Below, in pieces: positions 1 through 8,983 of a stretch of DNA of 64,000 nt. Location: contig NZ_SGXC01000001.1 in assembly GCF_004216695.1 (NCBI RefSeq), positions 620,001 to 684,000 of the forward strand. Direction: 5' to 3'. This stretch comes from Pigmentiphaga kullae. Its GTDB lineage: Bacteria > Pseudomonadota > Gammaproteobacteria > Burkholderiales > Burkholderiaceae_B. How positions within the stretch are numbered: the first letter of the stretch is position 1; every line of letters begins with the position of its first letter. The translations under genes and the position numbers were made by a program. The notes under the pieces are model-generated. The model was not told the DNA's origin. It was given only the letters and a program-made list of their open reading frames with translations, and ran no database searches.

Positions 1-309
1 CAGCAGGTCGTGCGCCAGCATCGTGGCCTTCATGCCCGACCCGCAGATCTTGTTGATGGTGGAACAACTGGTGCCGAGCGGCAGGCCCGCGCCCAGCGCG
101 GCCTGGCGGGCCGGAGCCTGGCCCTGGCCGGCTTGCAGCACGTTGCCCATCAGCACTTCCTGGATCTGTTCGGGCTTCAGGCCCGAACGCTCGATCGCCG
201 CCTTGATGGCGATTGCGCCCAACTGGTTGGCGGAAAGCCCTGAAAGCTCGCCCAACATGGCGCCCATGGGGGTACGGGCGGCCGATACGATAACAACGGG
301 ATCCGACAT
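1..309 (-). CDS. Acetyl-CoA acetyltransferase (thiolase), N-terminal part, cut by window edge
   Basis: The 103 visible residues are the amino end of a biosynthetic/degradative thiolase, which condenses two acetyl-CoA or cleaves 3-ketoacyl-CoA in the cytoplasm. The start reads [16 protein letters not shown], the usual opening of the family, and the nucleophilic cysteine is visible at residue 89 in [10 protein letters not shown]. The rest (about 290 residues, with the His and second Cys) lies beyond base 1. It is divergent from the MBL-fold gene at 487, leaving about 177 bp between them. Family assignment is firm; whether it serves PHB synthesis or beta-oxidation cannot be told from this fragment. 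Confidence 0.93.
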   Translation of the reverse strand, partial: MSDPVVIVSAARTPMGAMLGELSGLSANQLGAIAIKAAIERSGLKPEQIQEVLMGNVLQAGQGQAPARQAALGAGLPLGTSCSTINKICGSGMKATMLAHDLL

Positions 310-486
310 CTTCGACTCCTGACTCTGAAAAGCGGCGGGCGCCACGGGCAGGGGCGGCGGCTGCGTTCCGGGAAGGCATCCGCCGGCACCTAGGTACACT
401 AGCTGTAATTTACCAACAAGTGGCCTGCCCATTTTAGACCTGCCCAGGCAGCGCCGCACGAACCGGCCAGGCCCACCCGACCCGCC

Positions 487-1545
487 ATGAATCCTCTCGA
501 ACACGAACTGAAGTACCCGCTGGGCGACACCCTGCCCGAGGCCGGCGCCGCCATCCAGGTCGCTCCCGGCATCCGCTGGATCCGCATGCCCCTGCCCTTC
601 GCGCTGGACCACATCAACCTGTGGCTGCTGCGCGACCGCTTCGAGGGGCGGGACGGCTGGACCATCGTCGACTGCGGCATCGCCCGCGACGAGGTCAAGG
701 CGCTGTGGGAGCAGGTCTTCGCCACGCAGCTCGACGGACTGCCCGTGGTGCGGGTCATCGTCACCCACATGCACCCCGACCACATCGGACTGGCCCACTG
801 GCTGACCGAGAAATGGGGCGTTCCCCTGCAAATGAGCGCCACCGACTTCCTGACCGCCCACCTGTTCGTCGAAGGCCAGGCCATCTCGGGCGGCGAGCGC
901 ATGGCCGCGCACTTCGCCCGCAACGGCATGACCGATCCGGCCTCGCTCGACGGCGTGCGCGCCCGCACCCGCTACTACCCGCAGCTGGTGCCCCAGGTCC
1001 CCGCCCAGTTCAACCGCATCATGGACCGCGACGTGCTGCGCATCGGCGGCCACGAGTGGCATGCCATCGCCGGCTACGGGCACGCGCCCGAGCACATTTC
1101 GCTGTATTGCAAGGAACTGAACATCGTCATCTCCGGCGACATGGTGCTGCCGCGCATCTCGACCAACGTCAGCGTCACGGACATCGACCCCGAAAGCAAT
1201 CCGCTCCAGCTGTACCTGGATTCGCTCGGCGGCTATGCCCACGTGCCGGCCGACGCCCTGGTGCTGCCCTCGCACGGACGGCCCTTCGTCGGCATCCACA
1301 CGCGCATCGCCCAACAGCACGCCCACCACGCCGACCACCTGGCGCGGGTCAAGCAGGCCTGTACCGGCCAGGCCGCGTCGGCCTACGACATCGTGCCCGT
1401 GCTGTTCAAGCGCAAGCTGGACCTGCACCAGATGACTTTCGCGCTGGGCGAGGCCATCGCCCACCTGCACATGCTGTATTACCAGGGCGTGGTCGCCCGC
1501 GAGATCGGCGCCGACGACATCGTCCGCTACCGGGTTCCCGGCTGA
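487..1545 (+). CDS. MBL-fold metallo-hydrolase (352 aa)
   Basis: This is a zinc-dependent hydrolase of the metallo-beta-lactamase fold. The metal signature T-H-M-H-P-D-H lies at residues 93–99, with the later ligands in the GHAPEH, SGDM and PSHGRPF segments. The C-terminal 100 residues form an extra helical tail ending near a predicted winged-helix-like stretch. This layout resembles the LACTB2/hydroxyacylglutathione-hydrolase-like branch often found beside fatty-acid genes, but the substrate is unknown. There is no signal peptide, so it is cytoplasmic. It is divergent from the thiolase gene and about 100 bp upstream of the DUF502 gene on the same strand. Confidence 0.85.
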   Translation: MNPLEHELKYPLGDTLPEAGAAIQVAPGIRWIRMPLPFALDHINLWLLRDRFEGRDGWTIVDCGIARDEVKALWEQVFATQLDGLPVVRVIVTHMHPDHIGLAHWLTEKWGVPLQMSATDFLTAHLFVEGQAISGGERMAAHFARNGMTDPASLDGVRARTRYYPQLVPQVPAQFNRIMDRDVLRIGGHEWHAIAGYGHAPEHISLYCKELNIVISGDMVLPRISTNVSVTDIDPESNPLQLYLDSLGGYAHVPADALVLPSHGRPFVGIHTRIAQQHAHHADHLARVKQACTGQAASAYDIVPVLFKRKLDLHQMTFALGEAIAHLHMLYYQGVVAREIGADDIVRYRVPG

Positions 1546-1644
1546 TCTCCCGCGCGGCCCCTGGCCGCGCGCATTCTGCTGCTATGCTTGGCGCCCCGGC
1601 CACCGCCGCGCGGGGCGGCTTCCCTGGTGCCGCAGGAGTCCGAG

Positions 1645-2259
1645 ATGAAAAACGTCTACAAGTATTTTTTCCGTGGCCTGATCACCATCCTGCCGCTGGC
1701 GTTGACGCTGTACCTGCTGTATGTGTGCGTGGCCTGGATGGAGGCACTGGCGCTAGCGGTGCTCCGCCCCTTCGTCGGCGGCTTCTACTTTCCCGGCATG
1801 GGACTGATCCTGGGCGTGCTCGGCATCGTCGCCGTCGGCATGCTGGTGTCCAAGCACCGGGTGCGCCGCCTGCTGTCCTACGTGGAATGGCCGTTCACCA
1901 GCATCCCGGTGGTCAAGAGCATCTATTCCTCGCTCAAGAGCTTCGCCGACTATTTCACGCCCAGCACCAGCCAGGGCGGGCAGCAGGTCGTCATCCTGCG
2001 CATGCCGGGCCAGGAATTCGAACTGGTGGGACTGGTCACCCGGCGCAGCATGGCCGGCCTGCCCGAGGGCTTCCTGCCCGGCGAACGGGTGGCCGTCTAC
2101 CTGCCCATGGGCTACATGATCGGCGGCTACACGGTATTCGTGCCGGCCTCGTGGGTCACGCCCATCGAGATGTCGGTGGAAGAGGCGATGCGCTCGTCGC
2201 TGATCGCCTGGATGGCACGGACGCCGCAGGCGGCGCCCGCGCCATCCAGGCAGGAATGA
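1645..2259 (+). CDS. DUF502 family membrane protein (204 aa)
   Basis: The product begins MKNVYKYFFRGLITILPLALT, typical of the DUF502 family, with two hydrophobic segments at about residues 8–35 and 52–72 and then a soluble domain. The family's role is not established. I chose ATG 1645 rather than the GTG/ATG codons further upstream because it follows a CAGGAG ribosome site at about 1632 and gives the usual family N-terminus. The C-terminus (GYTVFVPASWVTPIEMSVEE) matches the conserved end of the family. It is convergent with the lipoprotein gene that ends at 2309. Confidence 0.85.
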   Translation: MKNVYKYFFRGLITILPLALTLYLLYVCVAWMEALALAVLRPFVGGFYFPGMGLILGVLGIVAVGMLVSKHRVRRLLSYVEWPFTSIPVVKSIYSSLKSFADYFTPSTSQGGQQVVILRMPGQEFELVGLVTRRSMAGLPEGFLPGERVAVYLPMGYMIGGYTVFVPASWVTPIEMSVEEAMRSSLIAWMARTPQAAPAPSRQE

Positions 2260-2269
2260 CGGGGTCGGG

Positions 2270-2295
2270 CGGCGGACCTTACCGAAAATCCGCCG
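2270..2295. terminator. Hairpin between convergent genes
   Basis: CGGCGGA and TCCGCCG pair across 12 bases between the DUF502 stop and the lipoprotein stop. There is no T-run on either side, so it may be a weak bidirectional terminator or a 3'-end stabilising hairpin only. Confidence 0.35.
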
Positions 2296-2308
2296 TCCAT
2301 CCCTTCCG

Positions 2309-3967
2309 TCAAGGTGCCGTGCAGTAGCGGCGCGTTACCGCGGCGGGTGCCGGTTCGGTGCTGGACCACGCCCCGACACGGTTGACGGTAACCCGGCAGC
2401 TGGCGTCCACGGTCAGCTTGAACACGGTCCACCAGTTCGTCGAACCCGCCACTTCTCCGGCAGTCGGGCCAAACACCGAAATCGTGCCCTTGTTGTTGAG
2501 CTCGACACGAACCGGCGAGCGGGTCATGCCGGGATCATAGGTGCCCGAGTAGTTCTTCAACGCGTAGGTATAGGTACCCACCATCAGCTTGCGGATGGTA
2601 ACCACCTCGGGACCGAAGCCGGTGGTGTCGTCGACGTCCAGGTTGGCGAAGGGATCGGTGCCCAGGCTGCCCTTGCTGCCATAGTAGATCTCGGTGCCAT
2701 CCGGCGCGAACAGGTGCGAATCCACGTCCACGGGCTTGGCGCCCCAGGTCAGCTTGATGCTGATGGCATCGGTCAGCGTCGTCAGCGACAGGCATTCAGC
2801 CAGAGTGGTGTCCGCGGCGAACGGCCCCACCGACACGGTGTTGGACAGCTTGACGCCCTGTTGCGCGAACAGCGTCGCCTTGCCGTCCTTCTTCATCGCG
2901 ATACGGAACTTGCCTTGGGCATCGGTACGCACGGACGACGAGCTGGAGTAGTCGATGCCGTCCGACGTGACCAGGATGTTCGCCAGCGACGAGGCGCCCG
3001 CGTCATCGGCCACGCAGCCGTTCACGTAGATCGTGTTCATCAGCTGATCGGCATTCCAGTACGTGAAGTGGCTGACGGTGCCTTCGTAGTACTGATCGGC
3101 GCCCGAACCGGCCAGCGTGGCCGAGCCTTCCTGCTTCCAGAAACCGGTCGCCTCGTCGAAGTAGAACAGCGGGATCGTGGCGGGGTTGCTGGCGCTGCGG
3201 GTGGCGACCGGAATGCGGATGGTCGCGGTCTTGCCGGGGGCCAGGTTCAGCCGTTCGCCAGCGGCGTTCTGCAGGGTCACATTGATCGCGCCCCAGCTTT
3301 CCATGACGCCGGTGCCGCCGCCCGAGGTCGAGACCAGGTACTGGCCCGGCATGGCGTTGACGTTCAGGGCCGGATTCACGGCGCTCAGCGCGACCGAGAC
3401 CGGGCCCGTGGCGGGCGAGCCGTTGGGGCGGACCAGGCCATTGGCGGGCAAAGAAACCGAGGCCGGCGTGTTGGGCGCGGTGACCGTGATGGCCGTGGCG
3501 GCGTCGCCGCCTCCCGTCACGTCCACGGGATGCAGCTCGACGGTGGCGATGTCGGTGGTCTGGTCGGCGACCACGGCGGCGGTGGGCAGGCCCTCGCCAT
3601 AGCCGGTGGCGTTGACGCGGATCACCGTGCGGCTGGCGGGCGCGACGCCGGCCAGTTCGAACTCGCCCTGGGCATTGGACATGGCGCTGGCCGAGCCGTT
3701 GCTGAGGCGGGCGTTCTGGATGGCTTCGCCGGTCTGGCCGTTGATGACCTTCCCCTTCACCTTGCCGGTCACCGTGATCGGTGGCTCGGGATTGGTGGGC
3801 GGTTCGGGGTCGGTGGGCGGCGGACTGGACGAAGCGCCGTCGCCACCGCCGCATGCGGCCAGCACCAGCGCGGCGCCAAGGGCCGCCAGCAAGGCCGGCA
3901 GCCGGGATGAACGGACGCGCGCGCGTCCGTCCGCCGGGCTCTCGCCCAACGTAGCGTCGTGTTTCAT
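2309..3967 (-). CDS. Large lipoprotein with carboxypeptidase-regulatory-like domain and YfaP-like C-terminal region (552 aa)
   Basis: A signal sequence ends in a lipobox (LVLAAC, about residues 35–40), followed by a Gly/Ser/Pro-rich linker (GGGDGASSSPPPTDPEPP), so the mature protein is probably an outer-membrane lipoprotein. After the linker comes a carboxypeptidase-regulatory-like beta-sandwich (VKGKVINGQTGEAIQNARL). A second such repeat lies mid-protein (residues about 320–400). The segment LTWGAKPVDVDSHLFAPDG resembles the DUF2135/YfaP type. No catalytic motif is visible, which suggests an adhesive or structural surface role. The gene appears monocistronic, with its 5' leader containing the hairpin at 3991–4021. 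The architecture is supported; the function is unknown. Confidence 0.8.
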   Translation of the reverse strand: MKHDATLGESPADGRARVRSSRLPALLAALGAALVLAACGGGDGASSSPPPTDPEPPTNPEPPITVTGKVKGKVINGQTGEAIQNARLSNGSASAMSNAQGEFELAGVAPASRTVIRVNATGYGEGLPTAAVVADQTTDIATVELHPVDVTGGGDAATAITVTAPNTPASVSLPANGLVRPNGSPATGPVSVALSAVNPALNVNAMPGQYLVSTSGGGTGVMESWGAINVTLQNAAGERLNLAPGKTATIRIPVATRSASNPATIPLFYFDEATGFWKQEGSATLAGSGADQYYEGTVSHFTYWNADQLMNTIYVNGCVADDAGASSLANILVTSDGIDYSSSSSVRTDAQGKFRIAMKKDGKATLFAQQGVKLSNTVSVGPFAADTTLAECLSLTTLTDAISIKLTWGAKPVDVDSHLFAPDGTEIYYGSKGSLGTDPFANLDVDDTTGFGPEVVTIRKLMVGTYTYALKNYSGTYDPGMTRSPVRVELNNKGTISVFGPTAGEVAGSTNWWTVFKLTVDASCRVTVNRVGAWSSTEPAPAAVTRRYCTAP

Positions 3968-3990
3968 GATTTCCCCTGTTTGGAATCCGC

Positions 3991-4021
3991 CTGGCCTGAC
4001 GGTTGCTCAGGCCAGTTTTTT
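3991..4021 (+). terminator. Rho-independent-type hairpin oriented on the plus strand
   Basis: CTGGCCTGA and TCAGGCCAG form a perfect 9-bp stem with a 7-base loop, followed directly by six T residues on the plus strand. No plus-strand gene precedes it, because both neighbours are read leftward. It may end antisense or readthrough transcription, or act as structure in the leader of the 3967 lipoprotein mRNA. Confidence 0.6.
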
Positions 4022-4131
4022 GTTGTAAGCGTTTACTAGCGGCGGAAGTCTACAGAGGGAATACGAGATGTACTCACTACGTTAACAATACATACATCTC
4101 TTGCAAATACTCAGATATACGAAGTTACGTG

Positions 4132-5601
4132 TTACCGGCTCCACGGCAGCGGCGCCGCGTTCATGCCCCAGTAGTAGCTCTTCTGGTTGGTGTACTCCAG
4201 GATGCCCAGCCGCCCCTTCTCGCGCCCCGTGCCGCTCATCTTCACGCCGCCGAAGGGCGTGCTGACCGAGAACAGCTTGTAGGTGTTGACCCAGACGGTG
4301 CCCGTCTGCAATGCGGCGCCCAGGCGCCAGGCGGTCTTGTAGTCCCCCGTCCAGATGCCCGAAGCCAGGCCGAACACGCTGTCGTTGCACTGGGCGATCA
4401 GGTCGGCCTCGTCGGTCCAGGGCAGCAGCGCCAGCACCGGGCCGAAGATTTCCTCCTGGCACATGCGGGCCTCGTTGGGCAGGCCTTCGATCACCGTGGG
4501 CAGGTAGTAGCTGCCGCGCTCGTAACCGGCGCCCACGGGCCGCTGGCCGCCGGCCAGCACCTTGCCGCCCTCGTCCACGCCCAATTGCACGTAGCGTTCC
4601 ACCGACTCGCGGTGGGCGCGGCTGACCAGCGGGCCCATCTGGGTCCGCTCGCTGGCCGGGTCGCCCACGCGCAGCGCCCGCACGCCCGCCAGCAGGCGTT
4701 CCTTGAAGGCCTCGTACACGCTGGCATGCACGAAAGCGCGCGAACCGGCGATGCACGATTCTCCCGAGGAACTGAAGATGCCATACAGCACGCCGGCCAC
4801 CGCGTGGTCCAGGTCGGCGTCGGCGCAGACGATGGTCGGCGACTTGCCGCCCAGCTCCAGCGAGGTCGGCATCAGGCGCTCGGCCGCTAGCCGGGCGATG
4901 CCCAGGCCCACGGTGGTGCCGCCGGTGAAGGCGATGCGGCGGATCAGCGGATGGCGCACCAGCGCGTCGCCGACCACCGAGCCCTTGCCGGGCACCACGC
5001 TCAGGATGCCGTCCGGCACGCCCGCCTGCTGCGCGATGCGGGCCAGTTCGATGGCCATGCGCGGCGTGATCTCGGCCGGCTTGAACACGACCGCGCAGCC
5101 GGCCGCCAGGGCGGGCGCCAGCTTCTGTGCCTCGCTGGCGATGGGCGAATTCCACGGGGTGATGGCGCCCACCACGCCCAGCGGTTCGTGCACGCTCATG
5201 CTGACGTAGTCGCCGCGCGACGGGGTGATGGTGTCTTCCATCGTCTCGCAGGCGGCCGCGAAGAACTGGAAGGTGCCGGCCGCGCTGGCCACCAGCGCGC
5301 GCGTCTCGTTGATGGGCTTGCCGTTGTCCAGGCGCTGGAGCTGAGCCAGTTCCTCGGCCCGGGCCCGGATGCCGGCGGCGATGCGGGTCAGGATGGCGCC
5401 GCGCTCGTGCGGCTTCAAGCCCGCCCATTCGGGGCGCAGGCGCGCGGCCTCGGCTGCCCGCACGGCCTGGTCCACGTCGTCGGCGGTGGCCGCGTTCAGC
5501 GTGGCGACCTCGCTGCCGTCGGCGGGATATTCGGTCACGTACCGGGGGCCCGAGGCATCGCGCCAGGAGCCGGCGATCAGGGTCTGGATGTGTTCGGTCA
5601 T
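4132..5601 (-). CDS. NAD(P)-dependent aldehyde dehydrogenase (489 aa)
   Basis: The enzyme oxidises an aldehyde to the acid. All the family residues are visible: Asn151 in TPWN, Lys174 in FKPAE, general base Glu249 in LELGGKSP and the nucleophile Cys283 in SGESCIAGSR. The length is typical (about 490). It lies 26 bp downstream of the iron-type alcohol dehydrogenase on the same strand, so the pair probably performs consecutive alcohol-to-aldehyde-to-acid oxidations. A Bug receptor gene lies upstream. The substrate is unknown; similarity is to the betaine/phenylacetaldehyde-type general ALDH group. Confidence 0.9.
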   Translation of the reverse strand: MTEHIQTLIAGSWRDASGPRYVTEYPADGSEVATLNAATADDVDQAVRAAEAARLRPEWAGLKPHERGAILTRIAAGIRARAEELAQLQRLDNGKPINETRALVASAAGTFQFFAAACETMEDTITPSRGDYVSMSVHEPLGVVGAITPWNSPIASEAQKLAPALAAGCAVVFKPAEITPRMAIELARIAQQAGVPDGILSVVPGKGSVVGDALVRHPLIRRIAFTGGTTVGLGIARLAAERLMPTSLELGGKSPTIVCADADLDHAVAGVLYGIFSSSGESCIAGSRAFVHASVYEAFKERLLAGVRALRVGDPASERTQMGPLVSRAHRESVERYVQLGVDEGGKVLAGGQRPVGAGYERGSYYLPTVIEGLPNEARMCQEEIFGPVLALLPWTDEADLIAQCNDSVFGLASGIWTGDYKTAWRLGAALQTGTVWVNTYKLFSVSTPFGGVKMSGTGREKGRLGILEYTNQKSYYWGMNAAPLPWSR

Positions 5602-5627
5602 GTCAGGATTCCATGAAAGACGGCGCG

Positions 5628-6788
5628 CTAGAAGGCCTGGGTGTAGACCGCGAGCGCGTCGTCGCGGGTCAGGTCACGGGGGTTGTTCATCAGCAGGCGG
5701 TCCACGGTCATCGCCGCTTCGGCCAGCACCGGCAGATCGGACTCGCCGACTCCGACGTCGCGCAGCCGCTGCGGGATGGGCGATGCCGCCACGTGGGCCT
5801 GCATGGCGGCGATGAAAGCCAGCGCCGCCTCGGCATCGGCCGCATCGCGCAGGCCGGGATCCAGCGCGCGCGCCAGTTCGGCATACGCGCCTTCGGCCAC
5901 CGGCAGGTTGAACCGCAGGATGGGGACCATGACCAGCGAGTTGGCCAGTCCGTGCGGCACGTGGAAGTGGCTGCCCAGCGGATGCGCCAGCGCGTGGATC
6001 GCGGCCACCGGGGCGTTGGCGAAAGCCATGCCCGCCAGCAGTGAACCGAGCAGCATGGCTTCGCGGTCATCCAGGTTGCCGCCCTGCCGCACCGCGCCGC
6101 CCAGGTGGCCGTGCAGCAGCTGCAGCGCGCGCACGGCCAGCATGTCCGACATGGGGTTCTTCTTGTGCCGGGTCGTGTAGGCCTCGATGGCGTGGACCAT
6201 GGCGTCGATGCCGGTCATCGCGGTCGGTCCGGGCGGCAGCGCCGCCGTCAACTCGGCATCCAGCACCGCCACGTCGGGGAACAGCAGGGAACTGATCACG
6301 CCGCGCTTCTGGTGGTCGGGCGTCGACACGACCGAGGTCGGCGTGGCTTCGGAGCCGGTGCCGGCGGTGGTCGGTACCTGGATCAGGGGCAGGCGCGGCC
6401 CGCGGGCGCGCTGCGGGCCGTAGATGTCGGCCAGCGGCTGCGGGTGGGCGGCCAGCAGGGCCACCAGCTTGGCGGTATCCAGCGAGCTGCCGCCGCCCAG
6501 GCCGATCACGCAGTCGGCGCGGTCGTCGCGGGCGGCCTGCGCCGCCTCCAGCACCACGTGTTCGGGCGGGTCGGCCTCTACGCGGTCGTACACGGTCACG
6601 TGCAGGCCCGCGGCGCGCAGGGTGGCGGCGGGCGCATCGATCAGCCCGGCCGCGACCAGCCCGGGATCGGTGACGAGAAACGCTCGGCGCTGGCCGCCGG
6701 CCTGGAGGATCCGGGCCAGCCGGAGGGCGGCCCCGCGCTCGCAGACGATGCGAGGCGTGGTTTCGAAATGGAAGCTGGGCATGGACAT
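5628..6788 (-). CDS. Iron-containing (group III) alcohol dehydrogenase (386 aa)
   Basis: The product has the Rossmann-like N-terminal domain with GGGSSLDTAK for NAD(P) binding at about residues 94–103. The helical metal domain carries the histidine ligands in AIHALAHPLGSHFHVPHG. The family includes maleylacetate reductases and general NAD-dependent alcohol dehydrogenases. The strong GTGSEATP motif favours an alcohol dehydrogenase but does not exclude other members. I chose ATG 6788 (MSMPSFHFE) because CGGAG precedes it and the length then fits the family; an upstream extension to 6842 looks non-coding. It is followed 26 bp later by the aldehyde dehydrogenase. Confidence 0.88.
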   Translation of the reverse strand: MSMPSFHFETTPRIVCERGAALRLARILQAGGQRRAFLVTDPGLVAAGLIDAPAATLRAAGLHVTVYDRVEADPPEHVVLEAAQAARDDRADCVIGLGGGSSLDTAKLVALLAAHPQPLADIYGPQRARGPRLPLIQVPTTAGTGSEATPTSVVSTPDHQKRGVISSLLFPDVAVLDAELTAALPPGPTAMTGIDAMVHAIEAYTTRHKKNPMSDMLAVRALQLLHGHLGGAVRQGGNLDDREAMLLGSLLAGMAFANAPVAAIHALAHPLGSHFHVPHGLANSLVMVPILRFNLPVAEGAYAELARALDPGLRDAADAEAALAFIAAMQAHVAASPIPQRLRDVGVGESDLPVLAEAAMTVDRLLMNNPRDLTRDDALAVYTQAF

Positions 6789-6874
6789 CGGCTCCGTCCG
6801 GACCGCGCGGGGCGGCCGGGGTGAGCACGGCCCCCACCCCATGCGCGGTGATGCGGAAAGCAGGAAGAAGGGAC

Positions 6875-6897
6875 GGCCGGCGCGCGGCGCGCCGGCC
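6875..6897 (-). repeat. Perfect GC-rich palindrome downstream of Bug gene
   Basis: An 11-bp perfect inverted repeat (GGCCGGCGCGC on one arm) sits around a single central base, 10 bp after the Bug stop codon and 87 bp before the alcohol dehydrogenase start. With no T-run, it more likely stabilises the 3' end of the abundant receptor mRNA or attenuates readthrough than terminates fully. Confidence 0.5.
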
Positions 6898-6907
6898 GGA
6901 ACGCGGA

Positions 6908-7870
6908 TCAGTACGCCGAGATCTTGGTCTTGGCGATCAGGTCACCGAAGTTCTTGTATTCGGTGCGCAGCGCGTTGCCGAGCGCCTCGGGCGTGGTGGC
7001 CACGCTTTCGAAGCCCATGGCCTGGATGCGCTCGACCGAGTCGGGCTTCTTCAGGCTCTTGTTGATCTCGGCGTTCAGGCGCTTGATCACGTCGGCCGGG
7101 GTGCCGGCCGGGGCGAACACGCCGTGCCAGCCGCTGACCTTCTCCAGCTCGGGCAGGCCGGCTTCGCGGAAGGTGGGCACGTCGGGCAAGGCCGAGGCGC
7201 GCTTGGGTCCGATCACCGCCAGGGCCTTGAGCTTGCCGGACTTGACGTGCACGGCGCTGCCCGAATCGAAGGTGAAATCCACCTGGCCCGCCAGCAGGTC
7301 CTGGATGGAAGGCGCCAGGCCCTTGTAGGGCACGTGGGTCGCGTCGGTATGGGTTTCCAGGTTCAGCAGCGCGCCGGCCACGTGCGGGAACGAGCCGTTG
7401 CCGGTGGACGAGTAGTTCAGCTTGCCCGGGTTGGCCTTCATCTTCTCGATCAGGCCCTTGACGTCCGAGACGCCCACCTTGGGATTGACCAGCAGCGCCA
7501 TGTTCAGGCCCGCCGTCATCGCCACCGGGGCGAAATCCTTGATCGGGTCGAACGGCACGTTCTGCATCACGTACGGGCCCAGGGCCAGCGTGCTCGAAGC
7601 CAGCATCAGCAGCGTGTAGCCGTCGGCGGGCGCGCGGCGCACGTAGTCGGCGGCGATGTTGCCGTTGGCGCCCGGCCGGTTCTCGACCACGAACTGCTTG
7701 CCCAGCGACTCGCCCATGTCCTTGGCGACCATGCGCGCGATCGCGTCGATGGTGCCGCCGGCCGGCACCGACACCACGATGGTCACGGGCTTGGACGGGA
7801 AGGTGTCGGCCATCGCGGCCACGGGAACCAGGGCCGACACGGCCACCAGGGAAAACAGCTTGCGCATCAT
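6908..7870 (-). CDS. Bug/TctC-family tripartite tricarboxylate transporter receptor (320 aa)
   Basis: This is a periplasmic solute receptor of the Bug family, which binds carboxylates or similar small metabolites for TTT uptake or sensing. The signal peptide is MRKLFSLVAVSALVPVAAMA, cleaved before DTFPSKPVTIVVSVPAGG. The hallmark beta-strand/loop segments PAGGTIDAIAR, VVENRPGANG and VPYKGLAPSIQDLLAGQVD are all present. The start at 7870 or the adjacent ATG at 7867 are both possible. No TctA/TctB gene is nearby. It heads a leftward cluster with the alcohol and aldehyde dehydrogenases and is divergent from a LysR regulator, which probably controls the set. Confidence 0.92.
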   Translation of the reverse strand: MMRKLFSLVAVSALVPVAAMADTFPSKPVTIVVSVPAGGTIDAIARMVAKDMGESLGKQFVVENRPGANGNIAADYVRRAPADGYTLLMLASSTLALGPYVMQNVPFDPIKDFAPVAMTAGLNMALLVNPKVGVSDVKGLIEKMKANPGKLNYSSTGNGSFPHVAGALLNLETHTDATHVPYKGLAPSIQDLLAGQVDFTFDSGSAVHVKSGKLKALAVIGPKRASALPDVPTFREAGLPELEKVSGWHGVFAPAGTPADVIKRLNAEINKSLKKPDSVERIQAMGFESVATTPEALGNALRTEYKNFGDLIAKTKISAY

Positions 7871-7986
7871 CGCATCGATCTCGTAAAGGGTTGGACAGCG
7901 ACGGCCGGCCTGCCCGGGTCGGGGCTTCCCGGCTCGTCCATGCTGAAAATTGTAGGCAGGGCCGGTGTGTGACAATGGCATTTCTT

Positions 7987-8003
7987 GTTAACCTGAGGTT
8001 AAC
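7987..8003. promoter_or_regulatory. 17-bp perfect palindrome, probable LysR operator
   Basis: GTTAACCTGAGGTTAAC is an inverted repeat with 8-bp arms about a central G. It contains a T-N11-A-like core as expected for LysR-type regulators. It lies in the divergent interval between the Bug gene (7870) and the LysR gene (GTG 8026). Confidence 0.6.
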
Positions 8004-8025
8004 GATTTCCCACCTGGCCGTTGCC

Positions 8026-8973
8026 GTGTCACGTCTCCTGAACAGCCGCCATTTCCAGATCTTCGCCACCCTCATGCGCAGCCGCGGCATGAGCGAGGCC
8101 GCGCTGCGGCTGGGCATCTCCAAGGCGGCGGTCAGCAAGACCCTGCGGCTGATGGAGCGGGAAACCGGCGTCGCGCTGTTCACGCTGGCGCACGGACGCC
8201 TCGAGCCCACGGCCGCGGCGCGCCGCCTGCTGCCGCGGGCCGAACAGGCGGCCAAGCACCTGGAATGGGCGCTGGACGAGGCCTATGCGCTGGACCAGGG
8301 GTCGGTGCGCACCGTCATCGTCGCGGCCCACGCGCCGCCGCTGATCGCCATCCTGCCCAGCGCCATCCAGCGCTTCAAGGAAAGCCATCCCGACGTCAAC
8401 GTGCACCTGCGCGTGGAAGGCCCGCCCAAGGTGCTGGAGTCGGTGGCGCACCACGAGGTGGACCTGGGCGTGACCAACCCGCCCGCGCCCAACACGGCCA
8501 GCAGCGTCGACCTGTGCGAACGCCACACGATATCCGAGGACCTGCTGGTGGCCGCGCTGCACCGGCGCCATCCGCTGGTGGCCAAGTCCGTGGTGCGCCC
8601 GGAAGACCTGGTCGGCGCCACCGTCATCGCCCTGCCCGACGAATCGCCCACTTCCATCCTGGTGCGCGCCACCTTGCAGGAAGCGGGCGTCAGCATACCC
8701 AAGACCATCTTCGCCAGCACGTCCATGGGCGTGTGCGCGCTGGTGCAGCAGGACGTGGGCATCGGCCTGATCAATCCCATGCTGCTGTCCACCGGCATCT
8801 TCCCCGACGTCGTGACCCGGCCCTTCCGGCCGCGCATCGAGCTGTGGACCGAAATCTACTATTCGTCCATCCGGCCGCTCAGCCCCGAGGCGCGGGCGCT
8901 GGCCACCTATATCGAGGAAGCGGCCTCGGCGCTGCGCGGGCACGCGCCGCTGGGCAAGCCCGCGCCGGATTGA
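8026..8973 (+). CDS. LysR-family transcriptional regulator (315 aa)
   Basis: The N-terminal winged helix-turn-helix (RHFQIFATLMRSRGMSEAALRLGISKAAVSKTLRLMERETG) is followed by a periplasmic-binding-like effector domain from about residue 90. GTG 8026 gives the standard LysR length. The ATG at 7975 would place the 17-bp palindrome inside the coding region and add a non-homologous leader, so I prefer the GTG. It is divergent from the Bug–alcohol dehydrogenase–aldehyde dehydrogenase cluster, its likely target. It is convergent with the small lipoprotein gene that ends 10 bp away. Confidence 0.88.
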   Translation: MSRLLNSRHFQIFATLMRSRGMSEAALRLGISKAAVSKTLRLMERETGVALFTLAHGRLEPTAAARRLLPRAEQAAKHLEWALDEAYALDQGSVRTVIVAAHAPPLIAILPSAIQRFKESHPDVNVHLRVEGPPKVLESVAHHEVDLGVTNPPAPNTASSVDLCERHTISEDLLVAALHRRHPLVAKSVVRPEDLVGATVIALPDESPTSILVRATLQEAGVSIPKTIFASTSMGVCALVQQDVGIGLINPMLLSTGIFPDVVTRPFRPRIELWTEIYYSSIRPLSPEARALATYIEEAASALRGHAPLGKPAPD

Positions 8974-8983
8974 AAAGCCGCCC

